From NCBI GenBank assembly GCA_934463115.1, contig CAKSIN010000041.1, positions 1 through 9,884 on the forward strand: a stretch of DNA of 9,884 nucleotides. The letters are read 5' to 3'. Position 1 is the stretch's first letter. Every line of letters starts with the position of its first letter. This DNA is from an uncultured Clostridia bacterium (lineage in GTDB: Bacteria > Bacillota > Clostridia > UMGS1810). The notes under the pieces are model-generated. The model saw nothing but the letters and a program-made list of their open reading frames with translations, had not been told where the DNA came from and searched no databases. The translations under genes and the position numbers were made by a program. This document shows, one piece after another, positions 1 to 6,462 of the stretch.

Positions 1-14
1 CTGTACTAAGCCTA

Positions 15-49
15 TTATCTCATATGGCTTATGAGATAACAAGTTTTTT
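15..49 (+). terminator. Possible intrinsic terminator of a gene left of the window
   Basis: A perfect 10-bp stem (15-24 TTATCTCATA with 30-39 TATGAGATAA, loop TGGCT) is followed after CAAG by six T residues at 44-49. The stem is AT-rich, which weakens the call, but the T run lies only on the plus-strand side, so it would end rightward transcription entering from outside the window. The gene it would serve is not visible. Confidence 0.35.
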
Positions 50-260
50 ATGTGATTTTCTTGAAAAATAATCACAAATATATTATACGAGGGAACGACA
101 TGTGTTGTCATTCCGAAAAATATAATTACGCATTCCGAATTAAAATTAAATTCCCCCTCCGTCTAGCGGCTGTGAAATCTCGCAGGACACAAAAACATCT
201 CGAAAATTAATTGAAATGCGCCGCCGAAAGGGCGCGAAACTATCGCGCCGCGATTCGGCT

Positions 261-307
261 AAAATCGGCATTGCAACAGGGTAAAAATTATATGCAATGC
301 CGATTTT
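261..307 (-). terminator. 15-bp perfect inverted repeat, possible terminator of the ddl operon
   Basis: Arms at 261-275 (AAAATCGGCATTGCA) and 293-307 (TGCAATGCCGATTTT) are perfectly complementary over 15 bp around a 17-nt loop. In RNA from either strand the hairpin starts with four A and ends with four U, the symmetrical form seen in bidirectional terminators. It lies about 240 bases beyond the ddl stop, far for a terminator, and the U run is short. An imperfect mobile repeat or a Rho-independent backstop are alternatives. Confidence 0.4.
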
Positions 308-477
308 GCGCGACAATTAATTTTCTTCGCTGATTGTGTCAACTGCTCACTTTCAATGCCGCTCGCCGGAGTGGAAATTTTCGGCGGCGAAAACCCGAGT
401 TGTTTACTTGTAGCTGATTGGTGGTAGGTTAAACTTTTGTGCTATTGGCAATCACAGACGCTTGATATACACCATAG

Positions 478-498
478 GGAACGGTTATTAACCGTTCC
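478..498. repeat. 9-bp perfect inverted repeat downstream of ddl
   Basis: GGAACGGTT (478-486) and AACCGTTCC (490-498) form a perfect 9-bp stem with a 3-nt loop, about 48 bases beyond the ddl stop. No T run follows on either strand, so it is not a standard intrinsic terminator. It could be a protective 3'-end hairpin or a protein-binding palindrome; which one cannot be told from sequence. Confidence 0.5.
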
Positions 499-546
499 GC
501 CGGTAACTACATTTTCTTGAAAACGCTCCGCAAATATAATTCCGAA

Positions 547-1743
547 TTAGATTTTGCTTCCCTTAGCGCCGCCGAAAGTCATTCCCTCAAGCACATTTGT
601 ATCGAATGCGTAGGAAATTTCGGATTCCTCTCTATGTCGTTTGAGGGCGATCTGAATCATTTTGTCGAGCAGTTCGGGGTATTTGATTCCGAGCGGTTCC
701 CAAAGGTAGAATGCCAGCGAACCCGGTATGGTATTAATCTCGTTTAAATATATTTTTCTGCTTTCGGTATCCATCATAAAGTCGATTCTCACGACGCCGT
801 TGCAGTTCATGCATTTAAATGCCTTTACTGCCAGCGAACGTACATATTCGCGTTCATCGCGCGATATATCGGCCGGAATTTTGCGTTTAAGGCTTGCCAT
901 TCCCTTTGAGCCGCCGGATTTTGCACCGCCTTTGCCGCCGCTAATATATTTGTCCTCATAGCTGAGAATTTCGTCGGAGTTGACGGGTTCTTCACATTCG
1001 CTTGCCGCGGCTTCGTCGCAGTCGCCGAGAACGGAGCAGTTTATTTCCTTAAGGTTTTGCACTGCTTTTTCAACAAGCACTTTTCCGGCAAAGTTGAATG
1101 CATTTTCCAGTGCCTCGGCAAGCTCGTTTCTGTCGGACGCTTTTTTGATTCCCACGCTCGAACCGAGGTTTACGGGTTTTACTATAACGGGGTACTCAAT
1201 GGCTTTTTCTGTCTTTTCTATTGCGCTTTCGGGTGACTGTTCATACTGCGCGCGTGTAAAGCAGCGGCAGTCAAGAACCGGGATCGCGTTGTCGCGGAAC
1301 ACCGTTTTCATTATGTATTTATCCATTCCCACCGCCGATGCCGTTACATCGCATCCCACCAGCGGCAGGTTGAACATTTTCAGGAAACCGTGCAAAGTTC
1401 CGTCCTCACAGTTTGTTCCGTGAACAATCGGGAATGCAAGGTCTATTTCGGACACAAGATTCTTTTCAAACAGCTTTGTGCTGCATTTAACAAGCTGCGT
1501 TCTGTTTCCGCTCACGGCAAAAGTCACCCGTGTGCATTTATTTATAAGCGACGGAAAGTTGGTGTATTCCTCTATGGAAAACAGGTCGTCTCCCGTGTAC
1601 ATCTCATTGTTTTTTGTAATATACACCGGTATGATTTCGTATTTTTCACGGTTGAGGCTCCTCATAGCCTGCACCGCAGATATAATTGATATTTCGTGTT
1701 CAACGCTCTTTCCGCCGAACAGCACGGCAATTTTGATTTTCAT
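547..1743 (-). CDS. ddl: D-alanine--D-alanine ligase (ATP-grasp)
   Basis: This is a 398-residue cytoplasmic ligase that joins two D-alanines with ATP to give D-Ala-D-Ala, the terminal dipeptide of the peptidoglycan stem. The N-terminal signature GGKSVEHEISI is at about 10-20, HGTNCEDGTLHG at 108-119, the ATP-grasp glycine/serine loop GSSVGI at 194-199, SYEDKY at 261-266, and the metal-binding C-terminal motif NEINTIPG at 334-341. The start at 1743 is preferred over an upstream GTG at 1752 because AAGGGG lies about 8 bases before this ATG. It begins 12 bases after the murF-like stop, so it is the last gene of the operon. At the usual T-P-G-x-T-S-H-S stretch it reads TIPGSLAFYLWEP, and a Gly/Lys/Ser-rich segment follows SYEDKY (about 268-281). 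The family call is firm, but the exact second substrate (D-Ala rather than D-Ser or D-Lac) is inferred. Confidence 0.93.
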   Translation of the reverse strand: MKIKIAVLFGGKSVEHEISIISAVQAMRSLNREKYEIIPVYITKNNEMYTGDDLFSIEEYTNFPSLINKCTRVTFAVSGNRTQLVKCSTKLFEKNLVSEIDLAFPIVHGTNCEDGTLHGFLKMFNLPLVGCDVTASAVGMDKYIMKTVFRDNAIPVLDCRCFTRAQYEQSPESAIEKTEKAIEYPVIVKPVNLGSSVGIKKASDRNELAEALENAFNFAGKVLVEKAVQNLKEINCSVLGDCDEAAASECEEPVNSDEILSYEDKYISGGKGGAKSGGSKGMASLKRKIPADISRDEREYVRSLAVKAFKCMNCNGVVRIDFMMDTESRKIYLNEINTIPGSLAFYLWEPLGIKYPELLDKMIQIALKRHREESEISYAFDTNVLEGMTFGGAKGSKI

Positions 1744-1755
1744 ATAAAACACCCC

Positions 1756-3282
1756 TTAATTCAGATAATTGTCCGGAAGATCGTTTTCCAAAAGAATAAT
1801 CTTGCGGTTTTGTGAATGTAATGCATATGCGTGGCTTACCGCGTCATTGATATCGGACGCCACGTAGATTTTATTTTCGTCATATCCTGCGTCATTCAGC
1901 CCTGCGTAAATGCTCTCGGTCTGTCTGCGTCCCACAAGAATGCAGTAGTCGCACACACCGGCGATATTTTTGCCGAATTCGCGGTTCAGCTCGTTTTGCT
2001 TTTCGCCAAGCTCCACCATCCCCGGTGTGACGATAATCTTCATTCCATCAAAGCACGAGAGCGTTTCGAGAGCCGCTTTTGTGCCGCTCGGGTTGGAGTT
2101 GTACGCGTCATCTATCAGCAGGTCGCCGCCACGCTTAATCAGCTCCAGGCGGTGTTTGACGCATGTGAGTTTCCGCACCTGGGATTTCAGAGCATTAAGA
2201 CTTATTCCGAGTGAGTGCGCCACGGCAATTGCACCGGTTATATTGAGCACATTGTGGCTGCCGATGAGCCTTGTGGAAAAGTCGCACTTCTCGCCGCCCG
2301 GCGCCGTCACGCGAAATTCCGTTCCGTTTTCGGACAGTTTGAGTATCTCGGCATTATAGTTTCCTTTTCCGCTTAGCGTGTAGCTGATATTTTTGCGGCT
2401 GCCGACATATGAATTTATGTTTTCGTCGTTGCCGTTCAGAAACAGCATTCCGTCCGCGGGCAGAGAATCCGCAAGCTCAAACTTTGTCTTTTTTATATTA
2501 TCCAGCGATTTAAAAGTTTCCAGATGCTGAGGCCCCACAGCCGTTATCACTCCGTGCGTGGGGTGAACTATATCGCATATTTCCTTTATTTCGCCGACTC
2601 TCTTTGCGCCCATTTCGCAGATGAATATATCGTGCAGTGCGCTCAGGCTTGAGCGGATTGTCTTTACAACACCCATGGGAGTGTTGAAGCTGCCGGGAGT
2701 CATCAGCACATTGTATTTTGCGCCGAGGAGCGTTGCAAGGTAGTGCTTAACGCTCGTTTTCCCGTAGCTGCCCGTAATTCCGATAACCGTTGCGCCCGAT
2801 GATTCCAGCAGACGTTTTGCGTCGTTTATATAGCGGCGGTTTATCGCGTTTTCCATAGGCTTGTTGATTATGTTTGCGGCTATCACAACAAGCGGCGACA
2901 GCGTGTACATAACCGCCATGAACTTTTGCACATATACGCCGTGCACAAAATACAGAATTACCGATGGTATGATGTACAAAGCTGCCGTGCATGCGAGCAG
3001 CCTGCGCACTCGCATTGTGTACACAAGCGGTTTTTTCGCTTTCTTCGGAAAGAGCAGCACTACCGATGCGGCCGACGCGAGAATGTATATCAGCGAACCC
3101 GGGAAAAAGAATGCGATTATCCCGAAAATGCAGCCGAACAGTTTGGCAGGATTTGATTTCATCCATTTAAACTGCAGCGCCGCGCGGTAGGAGTTCAGCT
3201 GAAAAAAGTGTGTAAAGTTTACAATTGCCGCGGCAAATGCGATTGTTGCCGCTGTCGGGGACAGTATAGCGAAAAGAGACAT
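1756..3282 (-). CDS. murF: Membrane-anchored MurF-type Mur ligase
   Basis: A 508-residue protein with about four hydrophobic segments (roughly 3-27, 48-78, 94-114, 121-140) followed by a complete Mur ligase core. The ATP loop is GITGSYGKTS at 168-177. EMGA (223-226), QHLETF (252-257) with the likely carbamylated-lysine region KKTKFEL (264-270), GSHNVLN (341-347), KHRLE (376-380) and DDAYNSNP (391-398) match the MurF branch, which adds D-Ala-D-Ala to UDP-MurNAc-tripeptide. The usual N-terminal UDP-substrate domain is not recognisable; the membrane segments take its place. The start at 3282 has GGAAGG 8 bases upstream; a TTG at 3309 would overlap the preceding gene and lacks an SD. It lies 16 bases after the hydrolase and 12 before ddl, which supports a D-Ala-D-Ala adding role. 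Another Mur-like amide ligase of unknown substrate is the alternative. Confidence 0.8.
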   Translation of the reverse strand: MSLFAILSPTAATIAFAAAIVNFTHFFQLNSYRAALQFKWMKSNPAKLFGCIFGIIAFFFPGSLIYILASAASVVLLFPKKAKKPLVYTMRVRRLLACTAALYIIPSVILYFVHGVYVQKFMAVMYTLSPLVVIAANIINKPMENAINRRYINDAKRLLESSGATVIGITGSYGKTSVKHYLATLLGAKYNVLMTPGSFNTPMGVVKTIRSSLSALHDIFICEMGAKRVGEIKEICDIVHPTHGVITAVGPQHLETFKSLDNIKKTKFELADSLPADGMLFLNGNDENINSYVGSRKNISYTLSGKGNYNAEILKLSENGTEFRVTAPGGEKCDFSTRLIGSHNVLNITGAIAVAHSLGISLNALKSQVRKLTCVKHRLELIKRGGDLLIDDAYNSNPSGTKAALETLSCFDGMKIIVTPGMVELGEKQNELNREFGKNIAGVCDYCILVGRRQTESIYAGLNDAGYDENKIYVASDINDAVSHAYALHSQNRKIILLENDLPDNYLN

Positions 3283-3298
3283 ATTGGCTACCTTCCTT

Positions 3299-4072
3299 TC
3301 AATTATCAATATTCATAAATGACGCGAGCACGCGTTCAAAGCGGTACTTCTGATCCAAAAATGAGTAGTGACCGCAGTGCTCGAACACAACCTTGCCTGC
3401 GTCGGGCATCATTTTCTCCATTAAATCGGCGTCGCTCACCGGGGTGGCTGTGTCGTCTTTCCCCCAGATAAGCAGGGTAGGGGGTGTGACCTTCGGAAAC
3501 AGCGGAGTGAGATCTTCGTTTACAACTCTGACCAATGTTTGCCGCATTATCGGAGATGCCGCCCTGTAGTCGGCAGAGCCGCTCTTTGCCTTAAACCGTT
3601 CTATCGCATTCGGAAATACGGCGTGAACGGGTGCGCTTTGCAAAATTGCCTTTCCTATTTTATAACTGCGGATTTTTGCTTTTTGCTTAAAGCTCTTTTT
3701 CGGCAGAACACCGGCGCTGTCGGCAAGAATTATTTTTGTTATTTCAAACGGCAGCGAATCCTTTTCAAACATCTTTATTATCACCCGTCCGCCGAATGAG
3801 TGACCGAGGAACGTGGCTTTTTTTACTCCGAGTTCCGAGAGAAATTTCACCACGAAATCCACATAATTATCTACATTCCATGCCTCGGGCGGTTCGTCGC
3901 TTTTGCCGAATCCCGGCATATCCGGGGCAATAACGCGAAAGTGGGGTGAAAGCAGTGCGGTTATTCCCGAAAACAGCTCAATATTCGAGCCCCATCCGTG
4001 GAGCAGAACCACGTCTTCGCCGCTGCCCTCGCATATATAGTTAATGTTCATGTTGTCTATCTGCATGTTCAA
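3299..4072 (-). CDS. Alpha/beta hydrolase fold protein
   Basis: A 257-residue single-domain hydrolase with no signal peptide or membrane segment. It has the oxyanion motif HGWG (25-28), DMPGFGKSD (51-59), the nucleophile elbow GHSFGG (90-95, Ser92), a likely acid in WGKDD (Asp207) and the catalytic histidine in CGHYSF (His235), so the triad is complete. A variable cap lies between about 120 and 190. The substrate is unknown; family members include esterases, lipases, peptidases and C-C bond hydrolases. The start is the TTG at 4072, 11 bases after AAAGGA; an ATG at 4066 is a reasonable alternative but sits 17 bases from that site. It lies between ftsK and the MurF-like gene with gaps of 38 and 16 bases, hinting at a cell-envelope role, which is inference. 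Confidence 0.85.
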   Translation of the reverse strand: MNMQIDNMNINYICEGSGEDVVLLHGWGSNIELFSGITALLSPHFRVIAPDMPGFGKSDEPPEAWNVDNYVDFVVKFLSELGVKKATFLGHSFGGRVIIKMFEKDSLPFEITKIILADSAGVLPKKSFKQKAKIRSYKIGKAILQSAPVHAVFPNAIERFKAKSGSADYRAASPIMRQTLVRVVNEDLTPLFPKVTPPTLLIWGKDDTATPVSDADLMEKMMPDAGKVVFEHCGHYSFLDQKYRFERVLASFMNIDN

Positions 4073-4110
4073 GAATCATCATTTCCTTTCAGAATGCATT
4101 CGTTTTCGGA

Positions 4111-5163
4111 TTATTTAAGCAGCATTTCGTTGTATTGGTCGCGCGTTATGAGCACTTTGCGCGGGCGGTTGCCGTCGGGGGCACTGATTATTCCGCGCGC
4201 CTCCATCTGGTCTATAATGCTGCCTGCGCGGTTGTAGCCGATTCTAAATCTGCGCTGAAGCATGGAGGTTGAAATCTGTTCGCAGTCCACGGCAAGTTCA
4301 ATCGCGTCTTTGAGCAGTTCGTCGGCATCGCCTGCGTCCGGTCCGTCAGGATTGTATTCGTCGTCGCTCTCCAGGTGCTCAATCACATCCGCGTCATATG
4401 TCGGCTCGCAGCCTTTTGTAACTTCTTCCACAACCTTTTTTACATCGGAATCCGACACAAATGCGCACTGCATTCTCTCCGGTTTGGTTTCGCCCACGGG
4501 CATATACAGCATATCGCCTTTGCCCACAAGCTTTTCCGCACCGCCCATGTCGAGTATTGTCTGCGAGTCCTTTACGCTGGCAACCATGAATGAAATACGG
4601 CTGGGCACGTTTGCTTTGATATTACCGGTAATGAATTTTACAACCGGCCGCTGCGTTGCGATTACAAGGTGCATTCCTGCCGCTCTTGCCAGCTGGGCAA
4701 TTCGGCACACATAGTTTTCCACATCGCCGGGGGCAACCATCATCAGGTCGGCAAACTCGTCTATGATAATCACTATAGACGGCATTTTGTTCTCCGGCGT
4801 GCCCTCTGCCTCCATAAGCTCGTTGTAGCCCTGAATGTTGCGCACATTGTTGCGCTCAAATGTCGAGTAGCGTTCCGTCATCTCCTGCACTGCCCATGAC
4901 AGCGCGGCAGTTGCCTTGTGCGCGTCTTTCACAACCGGTATCAGCAGGTGCGGAATACCGTTGTACACACCGAGTTCAACCTGTTTCGGATCTATCATAA
5001 CCAGTTTGACTTCGCTTGGATCGGCTTTGTACAAAAGGCTTATTACAAGCGTGTTTATGCACACGCTCTTTCCGGCTCCGGTGGCTCCGGCAATGAGCAG
5101 ATGAGGCATTTTTGCAATATCCATTATCACCGGTGCGCCGCTGATATCTTTTCCCAGCGCCAC
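4111..5163 (-). CDS. ftsK: FtsK/SpoIIIE DNA translocase, C-terminal motor and gamma part (after in-frame stop)
   Basis: This is the downstream part of a translocase gene cut by a TAA at 5176-5178. Open frame continues from 5175; the first possible start is the GTG at 5163, giving 350 residues. It holds the RecA-like motor: Walker A GATGAGKS (26-33), IDPKQVELGVYNGIPHLL (57-74), Walker B IVIIIDEFADL (130-140), and GGAEKLVGKGDMLY (207-220). The DNA-orienting gamma winged helix, ISTSMLQRRFRIGYNRAG, is at 297-314. No Shine-Dalgarno precedes the GTG or the next ATG codons, so independent translation looks poor. Two normally conserved stretches differ: QRPVVKFITG where QRPSVDVITG is usual, and DSQTILD for DSRTILD. 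With the upstream part the gene would encode 774 residues, normal for SpoIIIE/FtsK. It may be a pseudogene, a sequencing error, a decaying paralogue or a genuinely split protein. Confidence 0.85.
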   Translation of the reverse strand: MALGKDISGAPVIMDIAKMPHLLIAGATGAGKSVCINTLVISLLYKADPSEVKLVMIDPKQVELGVYNGIPHLLIPVVKDAHKATAALSWAVQEMTERYSTFERNNVRNIQGYNELMEAEGTPENKMPSIVIIIDEFADLMMVAPGDVENYVCRIAQLARAAGMHLVIATQRPVVKFITGNIKANVPSRISFMVASVKDSQTILDMGGAEKLVGKGDMLYMPVGETKPERMQCAFVSDSDVKKVVEEVTKGCEPTYDADVIEHLESDDEYNPDGPDAGDADELLKDAIELAVDCEQISTSMLQRRFRIGYNRAGSIIDQMEARGIISAPDGNRPRKVLITRDQYNEMLLK

Positions 5164-5175
5164 GGCAAGTTGTGA

Positions 5176-5178
5176 TTA
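5176..5178 (-). other. In-frame TAA interrupting ftsK
   Basis: On the minus strand the codons read GAA TTT AAA AAT CAC TAA TCA CAA CTT GCC GTG GCG. The protein is SSEFKNH, stop, SQLAVALGKDISG. FtsK/SpoIIIE proteins run through this junction without a break (REVL...EF...L..ALGKDISG), so exactly one codon has become a stop while frame is kept. A single substitution from AAA, GAA, CAA or another one-step neighbour would explain it; a frameshift would not. TAA ends all the other full genes in the window except the hydrolase (TGA), so the codon is not reassigned. Confidence 0.9.
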
Positions 5179-6435
5179 GTGATTTTTAAATTCGCTGCTG
5201 TCGAGAACCTCGCGCAGTGTAACAACGCTCGGGTGCGCGTTGGCAATCTCGATTCCGATTGTGGATTTGCCCGGCACGGGAGCTATCATAACTCCGCCGC
5301 GTGCGGCGAGTTTTAGCGCGATATCCTTTGACAGCCCGGTTATCTGGCTTACCTTTACGCCCGGAGCAGGTTTGACCTCATAGCGTGTAACGGTCGGACC
5401 GCAGCTTATCTCCACAACCTGCGCCTCCACATGAAAGCTGCGCAGAGTTTCCACAAGTTTAACAGCATTTTCGCGCAGTTCATCGTTCATCTTTTTGCTG
5501 TTGTCGTTCGCTTTCGGAGCGGTGAGCAAGTCAACGGTGGGGTAGTGGTATTCAAATTTCTCGGAGTCGGTGTTGCTGTCAACTTCGTTTTGAATCTCGT
5601 TGTGCAGGCTGCGTTTTTCCGAGTCGGATATCTTTTCTTCTTTGCCCTCGGTGTCGTTGTATATATTAATTTCCGGTTCTGCGGGCGGCTGCATATCGGC
5701 AGGCGGCTCCGGAATACGTTCGTATCTTTCGGGCGGCGGTTCGGGCAGGGGAATCTCATCCGATTCGGGTGCCGTGTGCGCCTTTTTGTTCGGCGGTTCC
5801 GATTCCGTTTCGGCATCTTTGCTCTTTATCCCGGCAAATGTCTGTTTTGCATAGGCGGCAATCTTTTTTGCCACCTGCGCCGGTGAGATATTAAAGATGA
5901 TAATAAGCAAAACTGCCATAACCGTGTACAGCACGACATATGTGCACACGCGCTCCATAAGCGCTATCAGCGGTTCGCTTATCAGCGCGCCGATAAGTCC
6001 GCCGCCGGCATGTGTGCATGAGTACGAATAGTATTCGCTCCACTGCACGCTTTTGGGCACCATCATATGGCACAGAGCCGAAAAATCGGCGAGCGCGCAC
6101 CACGACAGTATGTATTTGAGCCTTTTGTTTTCGGATTTTCCGAACGCATAATGCAGAATCATTGCGACAGCCATAATCGGCGCGGCATATGCGCCCATTC
6201 CGAGCAATCCGCGCAAAAAGGACGATACAGCGCTGCCGAGGTAACCCGCTTTGTCGGAGTACATGCATATCATTACTATCAGGCACACCGCCGCAAGGCA
6301 AATACAGGCAATCGCCGCACTGTTGCCGCCTGCGGCGCTTTTACCTGCACCGCTTCTGCCTGCGGTACTTTTTGCGGATTTCGCTTTTTTCGGTTTTGCA
6401 TTTGTTTTTGATTTATTGCTGTTTTTTTCGGGCAT
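5176..6435 (-). CDS. ftsK: FtsK/SpoIIIE DNA translocase, N-terminal membrane and alpha part (truncated by TAA)
   Basis: A 419-residue upstream part of a septal DNA translocase. A basic Lys/Ala/Ser-rich cytoplasmic tail (1-38) is followed by about four membrane segments (roughly 39-59, 64-98, 107-126, 143-182). Next is an acidic and proline-rich linker (about 205-300), then the motor alpha domain (about 310-419) with VEISCGPTVTRYEVKPAPGVKVSQI and LAARGGVMIAPVPGKSTIGIEIAN, typical of the family. It ends at a TAA just before the ATPase beta domain, so on its own it lacks the nucleotide site and gamma domain. The start at 6435 has AAAGGAAGA 6 bases upstream and lies 27 bases after rho. In an intact form it would anchor a hexameric pump at the septum that clears chromosomal DNA during division or sporulation. 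Whether the stop is real decides if this gene functions. Confidence 0.87.
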   Translation of the reverse strand: MPEKNSNKSKTNAKPKKAKSAKSTAGRSGAGKSAAGGNSAAIACICLAAVCLIVMICMYSDKAGYLGSAVSSFLRGLLGMGAYAAPIMAVAMILHYAFGKSENKRLKYILSWCALADFSALCHMMVPKSVQWSEYYSYSCTHAGGGLIGALISEPLIALMERVCTYVVLYTVMAVLLIIIFNISPAQVAKKIAAYAKQTFAGIKSKDAETESEPPNKKAHTAPESDEIPLPEPPPERYERIPEPPADMQPPAEPEINIYNDTEGKEEKISDSEKRSLHNEIQNEVDSNTDSEKFEYHYPTVDLLTAPKANDNSKKMNDELRENAVKLVETLRSFHVEAQVVEISCGPTVTRYEVKPAPGVKVSQITGLSKDIALKLAARGGVMIAPVPGKSTIGIEIANAHPSVVTLREVLDSSEFKNH

Positions 6436-6462
6436 TGTTATCTTCCTTTAAAAATTATCGTG

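Larger units (their letters stand above)
1..546. other. Gene-free intergenic region with multiple inverted repeats
   Basis: No convincing coding region is present left of the ddl stop. Several short inverted repeats follow one another: 15-24/30-39, 52-57/70-75, 92-100/106-114 (one mismatch), 218-222/231-235, 242-246/250-254, 261-275/293-307, 378-383/388-393 and 478-486/490-498. The left 150 bases are AT-rich and the rest is mixed. The likely role is the 3' end of the leftward rho-ddl transcript and of an unseen rightward gene. I do not recognise a known RNA family here. A 36-codon open frame at 100-210 is discussed as a finding only. Confidence 0.6.

Noticed and set aside
314..342. Minus-strand TTGACA (337-342) as a promoter
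   Set aside because: The matching -10 at 17-nt spacing reads TAATTG, a poor fit, and no gene follows downstream on that strand.
517..747. 76-codon plus-strand frame overlapping the end of ddl
   Set aside because: It starts with TTG without a ribosome site and runs antisense through the well-supported ddl gene; the product resembles nothing I know.
980..1423. 147-codon plus-strand frame opposite ddl
   Set aside because: It is antisense to a conserved ATP-grasp gene, lacks an SD, and its Ser/Phe-rich composition is what the opposite strand of such a gene gives.
5176..5178. Stop codon reassignment or programmed recoding as the explanation for the ftsK TAA
   Set aside because: TAA terminates rho, the ftsK 3' end, murF-like, ddl, yihY and rpmB in this window at their expected ends, so it is a normal stop. 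No recognised readthrough context or recoding structure is evident near it.
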